From positions 806,001 to 870,000 of the forward strand of contig NZ_PJMX01000001.1 of NCBI RefSeq assembly GCF_002846415.1: a stretch of 64,000 bases of DNA, given 5' to 3'. The stretch comes from Streptomyces sp. TLI_146. GTDB lineage: Bacteria > Actinomycetota > Actinomycetes > Streptomycetales > Streptomycetaceae. Shown one piece after another: positions 24,531 to 33,275 of the stretch; positions within the stretch are counted from its first letter, which is position 1; every line of letters begins with the position of its first letter. The position numbers and the translations under genes are program-made. Under the pieces are notes generated by a model. It was not told the origin of the DNA and ran no database searches. It saw only the letters and a program-made list of their open reading frames with translations.

Positions 24531-25841
24531 GTGAAGGTCCTTCTCATCGGCGCCTCCGGCTACATCGGCTCCGCAGTCTCCGCGCACCTGGCCGACGCCG
24601 GTCACCAAGTGGTCGCGCTGGTACGCGCCGACCGCCCGGACGCCGGACACGAGCAGCGCGTCGGAGATTTGACCGACCCCGCCTCCCTCACCCGCGCCGT
24701 CACCTCCGACATCGACGCCGTCATCAACCTCGCGCCCCCGACCGGCGACGCCGCGGTGGACGCCGCGGCGATCACCGCGCTGACCGACCCGCTGCGCGGC
24801 ACCGGGCGCGCGTTCGTCTACGCGAGCGGCGTATGGGTCCTCGGCGCCACCGGCCCGGCCGCCGCCGACGAGAACGCCCCGGTCAACCCGCTGCCGATCG
24901 TCGGATACCGCCCGGCCATCGAGCGCCAGGTCCTCGACACCGCCGACGCCGGTGTGCGGGCGACGGTGATCCGCCCCGGCATCGTGCACGGAAACGGCGG
25001 CGGTATACCCGCGCTGCTCGTCGACCTCGCCCGCAAGCACGGGGCCCCGAGGTATGTCGGTGCGGAGGCCGTGCACTGGCCGATGGTGCACGTCGACGAC
25101 CTGGCCGACCTGTTCGTCGCCACCGTCGAGAAGGCGCCCGCCGGCAGCCTGTGGCACGGTGTCTCCGAATCCGCGGTCCCGGTACGCGACCTGGCGGCAG
25201 CGGCCGGAGCGGCGGCCGGGGTCGACGGCGAGCCGCAGTCGTGGCCCCTGGAGGACGCCCGCGCGGAGCTCGGCGCACCGTTCGCCGACGCGCTCGCCCT
25301 CGACCAGACCGTCAGCGGGGACGCGGCGCGTGAAGGCCTCGGCTGGTTGCCTCGGCACGCGGGAGCGCTCGCCGATGTACGCGAGGTCTCGTACCCGCGG
25401 GTGGACACGGACGGCATCGAGGTGTTCGGTGCGGCCGACGGGCAGCAGGCCGACGTCGAGGCCATCGTCCGCTTCGTGGCAGGCGTCCAGTACGCGCAGC
25501 AGAACGAGCTCGTCGACGCGTTCATGAGCAACTTCCGCAAGCAGCACCCGGTGTGGACGACCGCACACGGCAAGCGGCTGTCCGGCTGGGACGAGATCGA
25601 CGGCTTCACGCGCCAGGTGCTGCCCGGCGCGATGAAGGAGTCGACGGCCACCTACGAGGTCGTGCGGATCCTGTTCGTCCGCCCGGACGTCGCCGCGGTC
25701 AACGTCCGCCAGCGGCCGGTCACCCTCGACGGGCAGCCCATCGGGGACCAGCCGGAAGGCCGCCCGATGTACGTCCTCGCCAAGGACAACGGCCGCTGGC
25801 GGATCGCGGCCGCGCAGAACACCCGGGTCCTCACCGGCTGA
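24531..25841 (+). CDS. NAD-dependent epimerase/dehydratase fused to SnoaL-like (SgcJ/EcaC) domain, 436 aa
   Basis: GTG at 24531 follows GAAAGGTG. N-terminal Rossmann domain: VLLIGASGYIGSAVSAHL (GxxGxxG, residues 3-20), with FVYASGVWVLG and YRPAIERQ as the Ser and Tyr regions of an atypical SDR. Residues about 1-290 cover this part. The C-terminal part from about 305 (DVEAIVRFVAGVQYAQQNELVDAFMSNF) is a SnoaL-like/SgcJ fold of about 125 residues ending NGRWRIAAAQNTRV. The two domains usually occur as separate proteins. It is controlled by the divergent MarR. Substrate unknown; a stress-induced quinone or aldehyde reductase is possible. Confidence 0.85.
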   Translation: MKVLLIGASGYIGSAVSAHLADAGHQVVALVRADRPDAGHEQRVGDLTDPASLTRAVTSDIDAVINLAPPTGDAAVDAAAITALTDPLRGTGRAFVYASGVWVLGATGPAAADENAPVNPLPIVGYRPAIERQVLDTADAGVRATVIRPGIVHGNGGGIPALLVDLARKHGAPRYVGAEAVHWPMVHVDDLADLFVATVEKAPAGSLWHGVSESAVPVRDLAAAAGAAAGVDGEPQSWPLEDARAELGAPFADALALDQTVSGDAAREGLGWLPRHAGALADVREVSYPRVDTDGIEVFGAADGQQADVEAIVRFVAGVQYAQQNELVDAFMSNFRKQHPVWTTAHGKRLSGWDEIDGFTRQVLPGAMKESTATYEVVRILFVRPDVAAVNVRQRPVTLDGQPIGDQPEGRPMYVLAKDNGRWRIAAAQNTRVLTG

Positions 25842-25869
25842 CGCGCCGGGCGCCCGCCCCTCGCGGCTC

Positions 25870-25895
25870 GACTCCGACGGCACCCCGTCGGAGTC
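25870..25895 (+). terminator. Terminator after epimerase-fusion gene
   Basis: 11-bp perfect stem GACTCCGACGG (25870-25880) with 25885-25895, CACC loop, 28 bp after the stop. Confidence 0.8.
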
Positions 25896-26020
25896 GGCCC
25901 GGCCCATCCGGCCGGAACCTGTTCTGTAACGAAGAGCACCCGGCGGGACATCGTGGTTCTCGTCCGCGCCGGGCGACACCTCGGCCCGGGTCCCCCTCGG
26001 AGGCACCCGCGCGGGAGGGC

Positions 26021-26683
26021 TCAGACGCGGCTCCTGGCCGCGGCCAGCGCCTCCTTGACCTCCCGCGCCACACGGGCCGCGTCCTCCGGGTTGTTCACCA
26101 CGTCGGTGTGGTTCATGTCGACGACGAGGACGTCGCTGGCCGAGTAGTGCCGGTGCACCCAGTCGTCGTAGCCGGACCACAGAGTGCGGTAGTACTCGAC
26201 CAGCGCGTCGTCCTGCTCGAAATCGCGGCCCCGCAGCCCGATGCGGTGCAGCACCGTCTCGAAGTCCGCCTTCAGGTAGACCATGAGGTCGGGTGCCTTG
26301 CGGTACGGCAGGCCGTCGATCTCACGCATCATCTCGGCGAGCAGTCCCTCGTACACCCCCATCTCGAGGGAGCTGATCCGGCCCAGATCGTGGTTGACCT
26401 TGGCGAAATACCAGTCCTCGTAGATGGACCGGTCCAGGACGTTGTCGCCCTGCTTGTACGCCTCCTTGATCGAGGCGAACCGCGTCTGCAGGAAGTACAG
26501 CTGGAGCAGGAACGGGTAGCGCTTCGCCTGGATCTCCTCGGGGCTCGCCGTGTAGAACAGCGGAAGGATCGGATTGTCGTCCACGCTCTCGTAGAAGACC
26601 GTGCTCCCCAGCTCCTTGGCGAGCACCTCGGCCACGCTCGTCTTGCCGATCCCGATCATGCCTCCGACGCAGATCACTGCCAT
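26021..26683 (-). CDS. Deoxynucleoside kinase, 220 aa
   Basis: ATG at 26683, GGGGAGAAGTGAGG upstream. dNK-family P-loop GGMIGIGKTS (7-16), substrate region FYESVDDNPILPLFY (30-44), the LDRSIYED motif with the catalytic DRS (about 83-90), and an Arg-rich LID near RGRDFEQDD. The family phosphorylates deoxynucleosides for nucleotide salvage in the cytoplasm. Length matches bacterial dGK/dAK-type enzymes; specificity cannot be assigned. It stands alone. Confidence 0.9.
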   Translation of the reverse strand: MAVICVGGMIGIGKTSVAEVLAKELGSTVFYESVDDNPILPLFYTASPEEIQAKRYPFLLQLYFLQTRFASIKEAYKQGDNVLDRSIYEDWYFAKVNHDLGRISSLEMGVYEGLLAEMMREIDGLPYRKAPDLMVYLKADFETVLHRIGLRGRDFEQDDALVEYYRTLWSGYDDWVHRHYSASDVLVVDMNHTDVVNNPEDAARVAREVKEALAAARSRV

Positions 26684-27031
26684 ACCTCACTTCTCCCCGG
26701 GGTCATCTGTGCGCGGGCGGGAGGCCCACATCGCCGAGACGCATGCCAACGGGGTCACCCACTCCCCCACGGCCTTCGTGCTCAGCATCATGTGGTCCTC
26801 GTCCAGGCCAGAGCCCCGGCGCAAGCCGGGGCTCTGGAACAGCCGGACCGGCCGTTGCGCACCTGCCGCGACGCGCCCACCCTGTCGCGGCCACCCTGAA
26901 GAATAAACGGCCACGCGCCCCCCACCTGCCAGAGCGCCACCGCCCGCCCCATCGGCACGGCTCGGATCAGCAGAACCCGTCGTAGCCGAAGGACCTCACC
27001 CCCGAGGGCGCGACGGGCCGACGGCCCGGCC
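26684..27031. other. 348-bp intergenic stretch, no gene
   Basis: It contains a strong hairpin (26808-26837) and the deoxynucleoside kinase promoter. Short frames here lack support. Confidence 0.6.
26808..26837 (-). terminator. 13-bp stem capped by GCAA tetraloop
   Basis: CCAGAGCCCCGGC (26808-26820), GCAA, GCCGGGGCTCTGG (26825-26837). A perfect stem with a GNRA loop, about 195 bp downstream of the dienelactone-hydrolase-like gene and upstream of the kinase; likely terminator. Confidence 0.7.
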
Positions 27032-27772
27032 TCACTTCAGGTGCCGGGTGAAGAACCGGGCCGCGGCGTCTCCCGCGAACTGGGGGACGCCGGTGTGGCC
27101 GCCCATGTTGGCGTGCAGCGTCTTCTCCTTCGAACCGAAGGCGTCGAACAGGTCCAGGGCCGCCTGCCGGTCGTTGCCCTCGTCGTCCCACTGCAAAAGG
27201 ACGTGCAGCGGAACGGTGACCTGTCGGGCCTCCTCGAACATGACGCGAGGCACGAGGCTCCCGGCGAACAGAACGGCGGCCGAGACGCGCGGCTCGACCG
27301 CTGCCAGCCGGGTCCCGATGGAGATCACTCCCCCCGAGTACCCGACCGGGCCGCCGATCTCGGGCAGCGGCAGGAGGGCGTCCAGAGCGGTCTGCCACTC
27401 CGGGACCGCCTGGTCGACCAGCGGGAGGACGAGCCGGTCCACGATCTCCTCGCCGACCGGCCCGCCGGCCTCCATCGCCCGGCGCAGGTCGGCCCGGGCC
27501 TCTTCGGCGGCGGCCCAGCGGGGCCGCTCCCCGCTTCCGGGGAGCTCGATGGTGGCCGCGGCGAAGCCGTCCGCCGCGGCCTGCCGGGCCCGGGCCACCA
27601 GCCGGGAGTACATCTTGTGCAGGCCGAGCGGGGGGTGGCCGAGCAGGATCAGCGGCACCGGTGCGGACGCGGACGCCGATGCGGGCGTCCACAGGATGCC
27701 GGGGATCTCGCCGAGGGTGAATCCGCGCTCGAGGACGCCGTCGTCGAGACGCTGTTCAGAAGTGAAGTGCAT
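27032..27772 (-). CDS. Alpha/beta hydrolase, dienelactone-hydrolase-like, 246 aa
   Basis: ATG at 27772. LILLGHPPLG near residue 41 is the oxyanion-region strand. The nucleophile elbow reads GYSGGVIS (Ser near 145) in place of the usual G-x-S/C-x-G-G. Asp lies in LLQWDDEGN (about 195) and His in MGGHTGVP (about 227), completing a triad. The overall pattern (MYSRLVARARQAAADGF, LHVLLQWDDE) is of the dienelactone hydrolase family. It acts on an ester or lactone in the cytoplasm; substrate unknown. It is monocistronic, with a 209-bp gap from the phospholipase-D-like gene. Confidence 0.75.
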   Translation of the reverse strand: MHFTSEQRLDDGVLERGFTLGEIPGILWTPASASASAPVPLILLGHPPLGLHKMYSRLVARARQAAADGFAAATIELPGSGERPRWAAAEEARADLRRAMEAGGPVGEEIVDRLVLPLVDQAVPEWQTALDALLPLPEIGGPVGYSGGVISIGTRLAAVEPRVSAAVLFAGSLVPRVMFEEARQVTVPLHVLLQWDDEGNDRQAALDLFDAFGSKEKTLHANMGGHTGVPQFAGDAAARFFTRHLK

Positions 27773-27980
27773 GGTCGTGCCTTTCGGGAGTGCACAGAAC
27801 GGCGCTCCCGGACGACCTATCGCCCGACCGTGACCCTGGAGGGGAGCACCCATGTCGATACTGCGTTCACGGGTACCACCTCCTCGTTCTCTCGCACGGC
27901 CTCCGGAAAGGTAGCAGCGGCCTCCGTGGCCCGCCAACGGGTTTTCGCGGAGGCTCCGCACGGCCGCCCTCGGTCGGGCG

Positions 27981-29297
27981 TCAGCCGGTGGATGCGACGC
28001 GGGCCATCTGCTGGTCGGCCAGGGCACGCTGGGCGCGGAAGTTCTCGCGGTAGGCGTCGTGCACCGCCGCGTCGTCGTACTTGAGCAGCGCCTCGTCGTT
28101 CGTCGTCAACGCGCTCTTCGTGTACGGGTGGCTGCCAGTGAAGACGATCTTCTGGTCGGCCTTGCCGAGGTATGTCCCGTCGATCAGAAGGAACTTGGAG
28201 TGCGTCGCCATCGCGTTGCTCGTCTTCGGGTCGCCGTCGCCGTCGTCCGCGTCGTCCAGTCGGTGCAGGGCGATCCCGCCGAACCTGGTCGGCTTGGACA
28301 GTTGGTCGGCGATCGCCGTACCGCCCCCTTCCACGTCGAGGTAGCGGTAGACGATGTCGACGTAGCAGCCCGCGTCGTCGAGCTCCCACAGCTTCTGGGC
28401 GACCTCGGGCCGGGTGATCTGGTGCATCGCGACCCGGATGACGGTGCGGCCGTCCTCGGTGCCGTGGCCCGGGGAGTTCCCGTAGCAGGCGGGCTGCCCG
28501 TTCACCGGGTTGTCGACGGTGTTGAGGATGTTGAGGATCGGGTCGGAGGCGGCCCGGGGAAAGAAGTACGCCTTCGCGTTGCCCGCCGGATACTCCGTCG
28601 GGTAGTCGGCGACCTGCGCCTTCGTCCCGGCCTGGGCGGCCGCGAGGTCGTTGAAGTAGCCGGTGTACGCGGTGTACAGCGCGGTGTTGCCGACCACGGT
28701 CAGCGCGTCGTTGAAGGCGTGCTGCCGGTCCCACGGGGTCTGGTTGGCGGACGTCTGTACGACCACGTCGTCGACCGGGACCGTGCCGGTGCCGCTGCCG
28801 GTGGTGCGGGAGAAGAGCACGAACTTGTTGTGGTTGACGCCGTGGAAGGAGTCGCCCGGGTTCGGGTCCTTGGCAAGGCACGCCTGGTTCGCCGCGCACA
28901 CCCGCACCCATGAAGTGCCGGAGCCCGTCGCGGGCTTGAGGCCTTCGACGAGCTTCGGGTACGTGACCTTGCCCGCCCAGTGCAGCAGGCTCTCGTTGTC
29001 CAGGACGACCTGGACGTTCACGCCGCGCTGGTGCGCCGCGGTCAGCCGGGCCGCGAGGTAGTCCGAACCGAGCACGTACATCGACATCTTGATGTCCGAG
29101 CCCTTCTGGGCCCCGTCGACGAGCCGGGCTATGTGGCCGAACACCGCGTCCTGGGCGGCCGTGTCCCCCGTCGGGTCGTTGAACACCGCGCCGGTGGTGA
29201 CGAGCGGCACCGGAGCGGCAGCGGCGGGGGCGGGAGCGGCCGCGAACAGGCCGGACGCCCCCAGCGCCAGGGCGAGCAGAGATCGGGTCTTCTTCAT
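27981..29297 (-). CDS. Secreted phospholipase-D-like protein, 438 aa
   Basis: ATG at 29297. Sec signal KKTRSLLALALGASGLFAAAP, cleaved near AAAAP. Two HKD regions: HNKFVLFS near 155, which lacks the trailing Asp, and HSKFLLIDG near 366, which is complete. VFNDPTGD near 40 and MSMYVLGSDYLAARLTAA near 71 fit the PLD fold. The family hydrolyses or transfers phosphodiesters; the degenerate first motif leaves activity open, although PLD-like proteins from Streptomyces often show such asymmetry. Start context is weak (no clear ribosome-binding site). Confidence 0.8.
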   Translation of the reverse strand: MKKTRSLLALALGASGLFAAAPAPAAAAPVPLVTTGAVFNDPTGDTAAQDAVFGHIARLVDGAQKGSDIKMSMYVLGSDYLAARLTAAHQRGVNVQVVLDNESLLHWAGKVTYPKLVEGLKPATGSGTSWVRVCAANQACLAKDPNPGDSFHGVNHNKFVLFSRTTGSGTGTVPVDDVVVQTSANQTPWDRQHAFNDALTVVGNTALYTAYTGYFNDLAAAQAGTKAQVADYPTEYPAGNAKAYFFPRAASDPILNILNTVDNPVNGQPACYGNSPGHGTEDGRTVIRVAMHQITRPEVAQKLWELDDAGCYVDIVYRYLDVEGGGTAIADQLSKPTRFGGIALHRLDDADDGDGDPKTSNAMATHSKFLLIDGTYLGKADQKIVFTGSHPYTKSALTTNDEALLKYDDAAVHDAYRENFRAQRALADQQMARVASTG

Positions 29298-29466
29298 GGC
29301 GCACACTGTAACCAGCCGTATACCCAAGCCCGGGCACCCCCATCTTGCCCGGAACAGCAGGTCAACGCCCCGTCGCGGGTTGCGGGGTGGGCTCACATGC
29401 GGTGTGCCCACCCGCCCCGCTGCGCTTGCTTCGGCCGCGGGGCAGGGCTGCGTTCCGAAGGGGCGA

Positions 29467-29835
29467 TCAGGCGACGCGCTTGAGCGTCCAGGCGTTGTTG
29501 TTGAAGCCGGAGTTCGGGAAGGCGACGCAGGAGCCGCTGTAGTACGAGGCCGTCTGGACCCAGCCGGCGGGGTAGTACGCGGATCCGCAGGCCTGGACGA
29601 CGGTGCCTATGGGCAGGCCGGTGAGCTGCTTGATCTGCTTGATGTTCGGCGCGAAGTTCTGGCCGCCGCAGGCGTTGCTGTAACCCCAGTTGACGTCGAC
29701 GTACCCAGCCGGCGTGGCGGTGCTCGCGCAGGTGGTCGTCACGTCGCCCGGAGCCGCCTGGGCGGGTGCGGCCGTGAGGGCGAACACCGCGGCAGCACCG
29801 GCGAGGGCGATGGTGGTGGTGCGCAGACGGGTCAT
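29467..29835 (-). CDS. Small secreted protein, four Cys, 122 aa
   Basis: ATG at 29835 with AAGGAG upstream. Signal peptide RLRTTTIALAGAAAVFALTAAPAQA (to about 27). The mature part is about 95 residues with Cys in TTCAST, NACGG, QACGS and SGSCVAF, probably two disulfides. Aromatic and Asn/Gly-rich composition resembles small secreted adhesin or inhibitor-like proteins of Streptomyces. No family is recognised. Monocistronic. Confidence 0.7.
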   Translation of the reverse strand: MTRLRTTTIALAGAAAVFALTAAPAQAAPGDVTTTCASTATPAGYVDVNWGYSNACGGQNFAPNIKQIKQLTGLPIGTVVQACGSAYYPAGWVQTASYYSGSCVAFPNSGFNNNAWTLKRVA

Positions 29836-30075
29836 AGGGGGCTCCTTGGATCGGGAAGCGACCGACACGAAATCGACACACTGTTTTTACGGTCTGCCCA
29901 CAATCTTCAACAGTCGGTTTCCGGCCTCAAAGATCACGCCAACACACCTGGACATGGACGAGGAGCGGGCGAAGCCGCTACGGGGTGAGTCACGGCCCGC
30001 CGACCGCGACACAGGGAGCGCAATCGCGTTGATCAACACTGGCTCCACGGCACCGAATCCAGGCAAAATGGCTGG

Positions 30076-31437
30076 ATGACATCTACCTTCATGGTTCCGG
30101 GCGCCAACATTCAGGTGGCCGCCTCCGTCGTACGTACCGAACTCGCCTGGAAGACGGCGGACGGCGGCCCCGACGCCGACGCCTCCGCGCTGCTGCTCAC
30201 TCAGGACGGACGGGTCCGTGACGACAACGACCTCGTGTTCTACAACCAGCCGCGCCATGCGTCCGGCGCCGTACGGCACTTGGGCAAGCGCGACGACGCG
30301 GACGCTGTCACGGACACGGTCGAGGTGGATCTCACCGCGTTGGAACCGGATGTCGCGCGAGTCTCCCTGTGCGCGTCTGCCGACGGCGGAACGTTCGGTG
30401 AGCTCAGGGAGCTGCGGATGCGGCTGCTGGACGTCGGGACCGGTGCGGAAATCGCCCGCTTCGACATGGCGGCGACGACCGAAACCGCGTTCATCGGCGG
30501 GGAGCTCTACCGCCGCGGCGAGGAATGGAAGTTCCGGGCCGTGGGGCAGGGATACGCATCCGGGCTGGCCGGACTGGCGACGGACTTCGGCATATCGGTG
30601 GCCGAAGAGCCGGAACCCGAGCCGGCGGTGACCTCCAGACCGGCGTCCATACCGTCGCAGGCGGAGCCGCGAGGCGAGGAGAGTCTCCCCGTCGACATGC
30701 GCAAGCGTCTGGATCTGCGCAAGCAGCAGGTTGCCGTATGCCTCACCAAGCACGGTGCGCAGGGCGCCAGAGCACGAGTGGTGCTGGTCCTCGACGCCTC
30801 AGGATCGATGACCTCTCTCTACAGCGACGGCGTGGTCGCCGATGTGGTGGAGCGGATGGCCGCGGTGGCCGCCCAACTGGAGGACGACGGCACACTGCAG
30901 GTCTGGGCGTTCGCCACGGAATCGACCCCGCTGCCCGACCTGCGGATCAGTGAACTGCCCGACTGGCTCCAGGCCCACGTTCCGTCCGGGCAGGGCCCGC
31001 GGTACCACCGGCTCGTGAAGTACCGGGGATTCTTCGGCCGCAAGGGCCGCGAGGAGTTGCAGGACATCGGGTGGCAGAACGACGAGCAGAAGGCCATCGC
31101 CCAAGTCCGCGCCCACGTCCGGGAGAACCCGGCAGCGGTGCCCACCCTGGTGCTCTTCTTCTCCGACGGCGGGGTGTACAAGGACGCGCAGATCGAGCGG
31201 GAGTTGCGCGAGGCCGCCAAGGAGCCGATCTTCTGGCAGTTCGTGGGGCTGGGGCAATCCAACTACGGCGTGCTGGAACGATTCGACACACTGACGGGCC
31301 GTCACGTCGACAACACCGGCTTCTTCGCGGTCGACGACATCGCGCAGCTCTCCGACGAGGAGCTGTACGACCGGCTGCTGTCGCAGTTCCCCTCCTGGCT
31401 AACGGCAGCCCGCGCGGCGGGCGTTCTGCCCGCGTAG
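30076..31437 (+). CDS. TerD-domain protein fused to von Willebrand A domain, 453 aa
   Basis: Residues 1-175 are a TerD domain: [35 protein letters not shown] (the Asp-rich Ca-binding segment) and [15 protein letters not shown] Pro/Glu linker follows. The VWA domain (about 232-445) has the MIDAS motif [10 protein letters not shown] (Asp near 240), a Thr near LPTLV and a final Asp in FFSDGG. This is the TerF-like architecture seen with tellurite/stress ter genes, though no other ter genes are near. It is cytoplasmic, with no signal peptide. Role: stress-linked, Ca-dependent scaffold (family knowledge); detail unknown. Confidence 0.88.
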   Translation: MTSTFMVPGANIQVAASVVRTELAWKTADGGPDADASALLLTQDGRVRDDNDLVFYNQPRHASGAVRHLGKRDDADAVTDTVEVDLTALEPDVARVSLCASADGGTFGELRELRMRLLDVGTGAEIARFDMAATTETAFIGGELYRRGEEWKFRAVGQGYASGLAGLATDFGISVAEEPEPEPAVTSRPASIPSQAEPRGEESLPVDMRKRLDLRKQQVAVCLTKHGAQGARARVVLVLDASGSMTSLYSDGVVADVVERMAAVAAQLEDDGTLQVWAFATESTPLPDLRISELPDWLQAHVPSGQGPRYHRLVKYRGFFGRKGREELQDIGWQNDEQKAIAQVRAHVRENPAAVPTLVLFFSDGGVYKDAQIERELREAAKEPIFWQFVGLGQSNYGVLERFDTLTGRHVDNTGFFAVDDIAQLSDEELYDRLLSQFPSWLTAARAAGVLPA

Positions 31438-31526
31438 CCGGTGAGGACTCTGACCCGAACGTGGGAGGAGTCCCATCCAGGTCGCGTATCGCCGGCACCC
31501 TTGAAGTGCCTTCCCTGTCCGGCCGC

Positions 31527-31561
31527 TGATCCGCCGCCCACCGGTGTGGGTCGGCGGATCA
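31527..31561. terminator. Bidirectional terminator
   Basis: 10-bp stem TGATCCGCCG (31527-31536) with CGGCGGATCA (31552-31561) and an inner CCAC/GTGG pairing, between convergent genes. Confidence 0.75.
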
Positions 31562-31599
31562 AGCCGGGAGGGGAGCAGGGTTGACTGCGCCGAGACCGT

Positions 31600-31926
31600 T
31601 CAGGGCTTGGCGCGGGTCAGGTTGCAGCTCCCTTCCGTGCACGACCGGCGCAGCCGCCCGGCCGAGACGGTCTCCACGAGGCCGATCGCCCAGCACATCG
31701 GGCAGCCGCGCAGCGCGATCAGGCCGACCGGGGCGAGCAGCAGGCTCGCCAGGCCCACGACCGGCAGCAGGGCCAGGGATCCGGCGAGCGCGCCGAAACC
31801 GACGGCGCCGCGGGCCAGATGGCGCGGGACGGTGCCGCTGGCGAAACCGCCGCGCGTCGGCGCGGCGCGTACATCGGCGGAACCGGGCGCGGCGGTGCGT
31901 GTCATCGTGATCGAGTCGTGCGTCAT
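31600..31926 (-). CDS. Small membrane protein co-encoded with ECF sigma factor, 108 aa
   Basis: ATG at 31926 overlaps the sigma-factor stop (ATGA), so it is translationally coupled. Two TM segments (VGFGALAGSLALLPVVGLASLLL and the following APVGLIALRG) and a C-terminal Cys cluster CPMCW ... SCTEGSC (four Cys within about 30 residues). Gene order and membrane location suggest a possible anti-sigma or sensor role, with Cys as metal or redox ligands (inference). No known anti-sigma domain is visible. Confidence 0.7.
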   Translation of the reverse strand: MTHDSITMTRTAAPGSADVRAAPTRGGFASGTVPRHLARGAVGFGALAGSLALLPVVGLASLLLAPVGLIALRGCPMCWAIGLVETVSAGRLRRSCTEGSCNLTRAKP

Positions 31927-32519
31927 CGTCGGTTCTCCTCGTCGCGGACCGATTCGCCGCCCAGCGCCTCGCGTACCGCCGAACGGGCCCGGTGCAGGCG
32001 GGACTTCATCGCGGCGGTGCTCAGCCCGAGCCGGTCGGCGACCGTGCGGCCGGGCAGGCCCTGGATGTCTCGCATGACCAGCACCTGCCGCTGGTCGTCG
32101 GGCAGAGCGGCGACGGCGGCCGCGACGCGTTCGGCCTCCAGGCGCAGCAGTACGTCCTCCTCCGCGGATCTCGTGGCGCCGCCGAACGCGTCGAACCGGC
32201 CCGACGCACCGAGTTGGTCGGGCTCCTCGGCCGGTCCGCGGCGGAGCAGTGCGCGGCTGCGGCGCAGGCACTCGTTGCGGACGATACGGAACATCCACGA
32301 TGCCAGCGCCCCGGAGGCGCGCAGCATGCCGATCTTGCGGTAGAGGATGATCAGCGCTTCCTGGGCGGCATCCTCGGCGTCCTGGGGTGTGGAACACAGT
32401 GTGTGCGCGAAGCGGTGTACGTGCGGGTAGGAGCCGTCCACGAGTGCGGTGAGGGCTTCGACGTCGCCGCGTTGCGCCGCGGCGACCATGCTCCCGCCGG
32501 GCCAGATGTGCTCAGCCAC
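31923..32519 (-). CDS. ECF-type RNA polymerase sigma factor, 198 aa
   Basis: GTG at 32519 with GCCGGAGG upstream. Region 2: LVDGSYPHVHRFAHTLCSTPQDAEDAAQEALIILYRKI (about 26-64) with MFRIVRNECLRRSR. Region 4: LPDDQRQVLVMRDIQGLPGRTVADRLGLSTAAMKSRLHRARSAVRE (about 138-184). It recognises an unknown promoter set. It is the middle gene of a three-gene unit: a 31-residue TM peptide overlaps its start by 8 bp and a Cys-rich membrane protein overlaps its end. Confidence 0.9.
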   Translation of the reverse strand: MAEHIWPGGSMVAAAQRGDVEALTALVDGSYPHVHRFAHTLCSTPQDAEDAAQEALIILYRKIGMLRASGALASWMFRIVRNECLRRSRALLRRGPAEEPDQLGASGRFDAFGGATRSAEEDVLLRLEAERVAAAVAALPDDQRQVLVMRDIQGLPGRTVADRLGLSTAAMKSRLHRARSAVREALGGESVRDEENRR

Positions 32520-32607
32520 GCTGACGCCTCCGGCGGCGCAGCAGCGTGACGGTGCACGCGCACAGCAGCAGCGCGGCGGCCGCGGCGGCGATGACGACGG
32601 TGGTCAT
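32512..32607 (-). CDS. 31-residue single-TM peptide overlapping the sigma-factor start
   Basis: ATG at 32607 has CCAGGAGGACCTC upstream; TGA at 32512-32514 falls inside the sigma gene, giving an 8-bp overlap. The peptide is MTTVVIAAAAAALLLCAC followed by TVTLLRRRRRQRG: one TM helix with CxC and a basic C-terminal tail. The strong ribosome-binding site and stop/start overlap indicate that it is translated and couples to the sigma factor. It could be a regulatory micro-protein or a device for translational coupling. No family known. Confidence 0.6.
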   Translation of the reverse strand: MTTVVIAAAAAALLLCACTVTLLRRRRRQRG

Positions 32608-32711
32608 GAGGTCCTCCTGGTGGAGTGCGGGGCGGACACGGTCGTCCGCTCGCCCATAAGAGACGCGGCGCGCACGAAAGGATTCACCCCTGTCCACGGG
32701 CGACCGTGGCC

Positions 32712-32741
32712 GGCGGCGGGGGTCAGCTGACCCCCGCCGCC
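32712..32741 (-). terminator. 30-bp perfect palindrome, terminator-like
   Basis: GGCGGCGGGGGTCAG (32712-32726) followed by its exact complement CTGACCCCCGCCGCC. It lies 39 bp after the secreted-peptide gene (minus strand). Confidence 0.7.
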
Positions 32742-32780
32742 AGTGTGACGTCGACACCCCGCCCGAGCGGTCAGGTCGGG

Positions 32781-33107
32781 TCAGCGGACCTGGATCGTGA
32801 TGTACGAGATGTTCTGCCGGTACGGCGCCGCACACGAGGCCTTCGAGGTCTGGTACCACTGCACCCACGAACCGTAGAACGTGTACCTCTCCCCGTTGAC
32901 ACCATCCAGGCAGGTGATCACCACACGCTGTTGACCAGGTCCGTAGTGGCAGGTGGAACTCGCAGTGGCGTGGTCCAGCTTCGTCGACTGGCAGCCGTGC
33001 GGGGCAGCGCTCGCCGGGGTGGCGAGCGCGACAGGCGCCGCGACGGACACCCCTGCGAGGAGCAGCGGTGCGGTGAGCAGAAGGGGCGTTTTCTTGCGGC
33101 GGCGCAT
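32781..33107 (-). CDS. Small secreted protein, four Cys, 108 aa
   Basis: ATG at 33107 with GGAGGGAATCCC upstream. Signal peptide RRRKKTPLLLTAPLLLAGVSVAAP, cleaved near PASAA. The mature part of about 73 residues has Cys in HGCQST, SSTCHYG, ITCLDG and KASCAAPY, probably two disulfides, with a Tyr/Gln-rich, beta-like pattern. It resembles small secreted antigens or inhibitors of actinomycetes but no family is certain. It is monocistronic and ends in a strong terminator. Confidence 0.7.
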   Translation of the reverse strand: MRRRKKTPLLLTAPLLLAGVSVAAPVALATPASAAPHGCQSTKLDHATASSTCHYGPGQQRVVITCLDGVNGERYTFYGSWVQWYQTSKASCAAPYRQNISYITIQVR

Positions 33108-33275
33108 GGGATTCCCTCCGGTCGGTTCCTTTCACGGTGACGCATGTCACTTCAGGCTAGAAGGCAAGAGCGGTCGCATGAGGCGCCAAGTGCCCGATGG
33201 CTCAAAGTAGACCTTCTTCCGCAACCCCCGTGACCGCCAGGACCGCCCGCCGGGCCGGCCCCGTGTCGCCGGACA

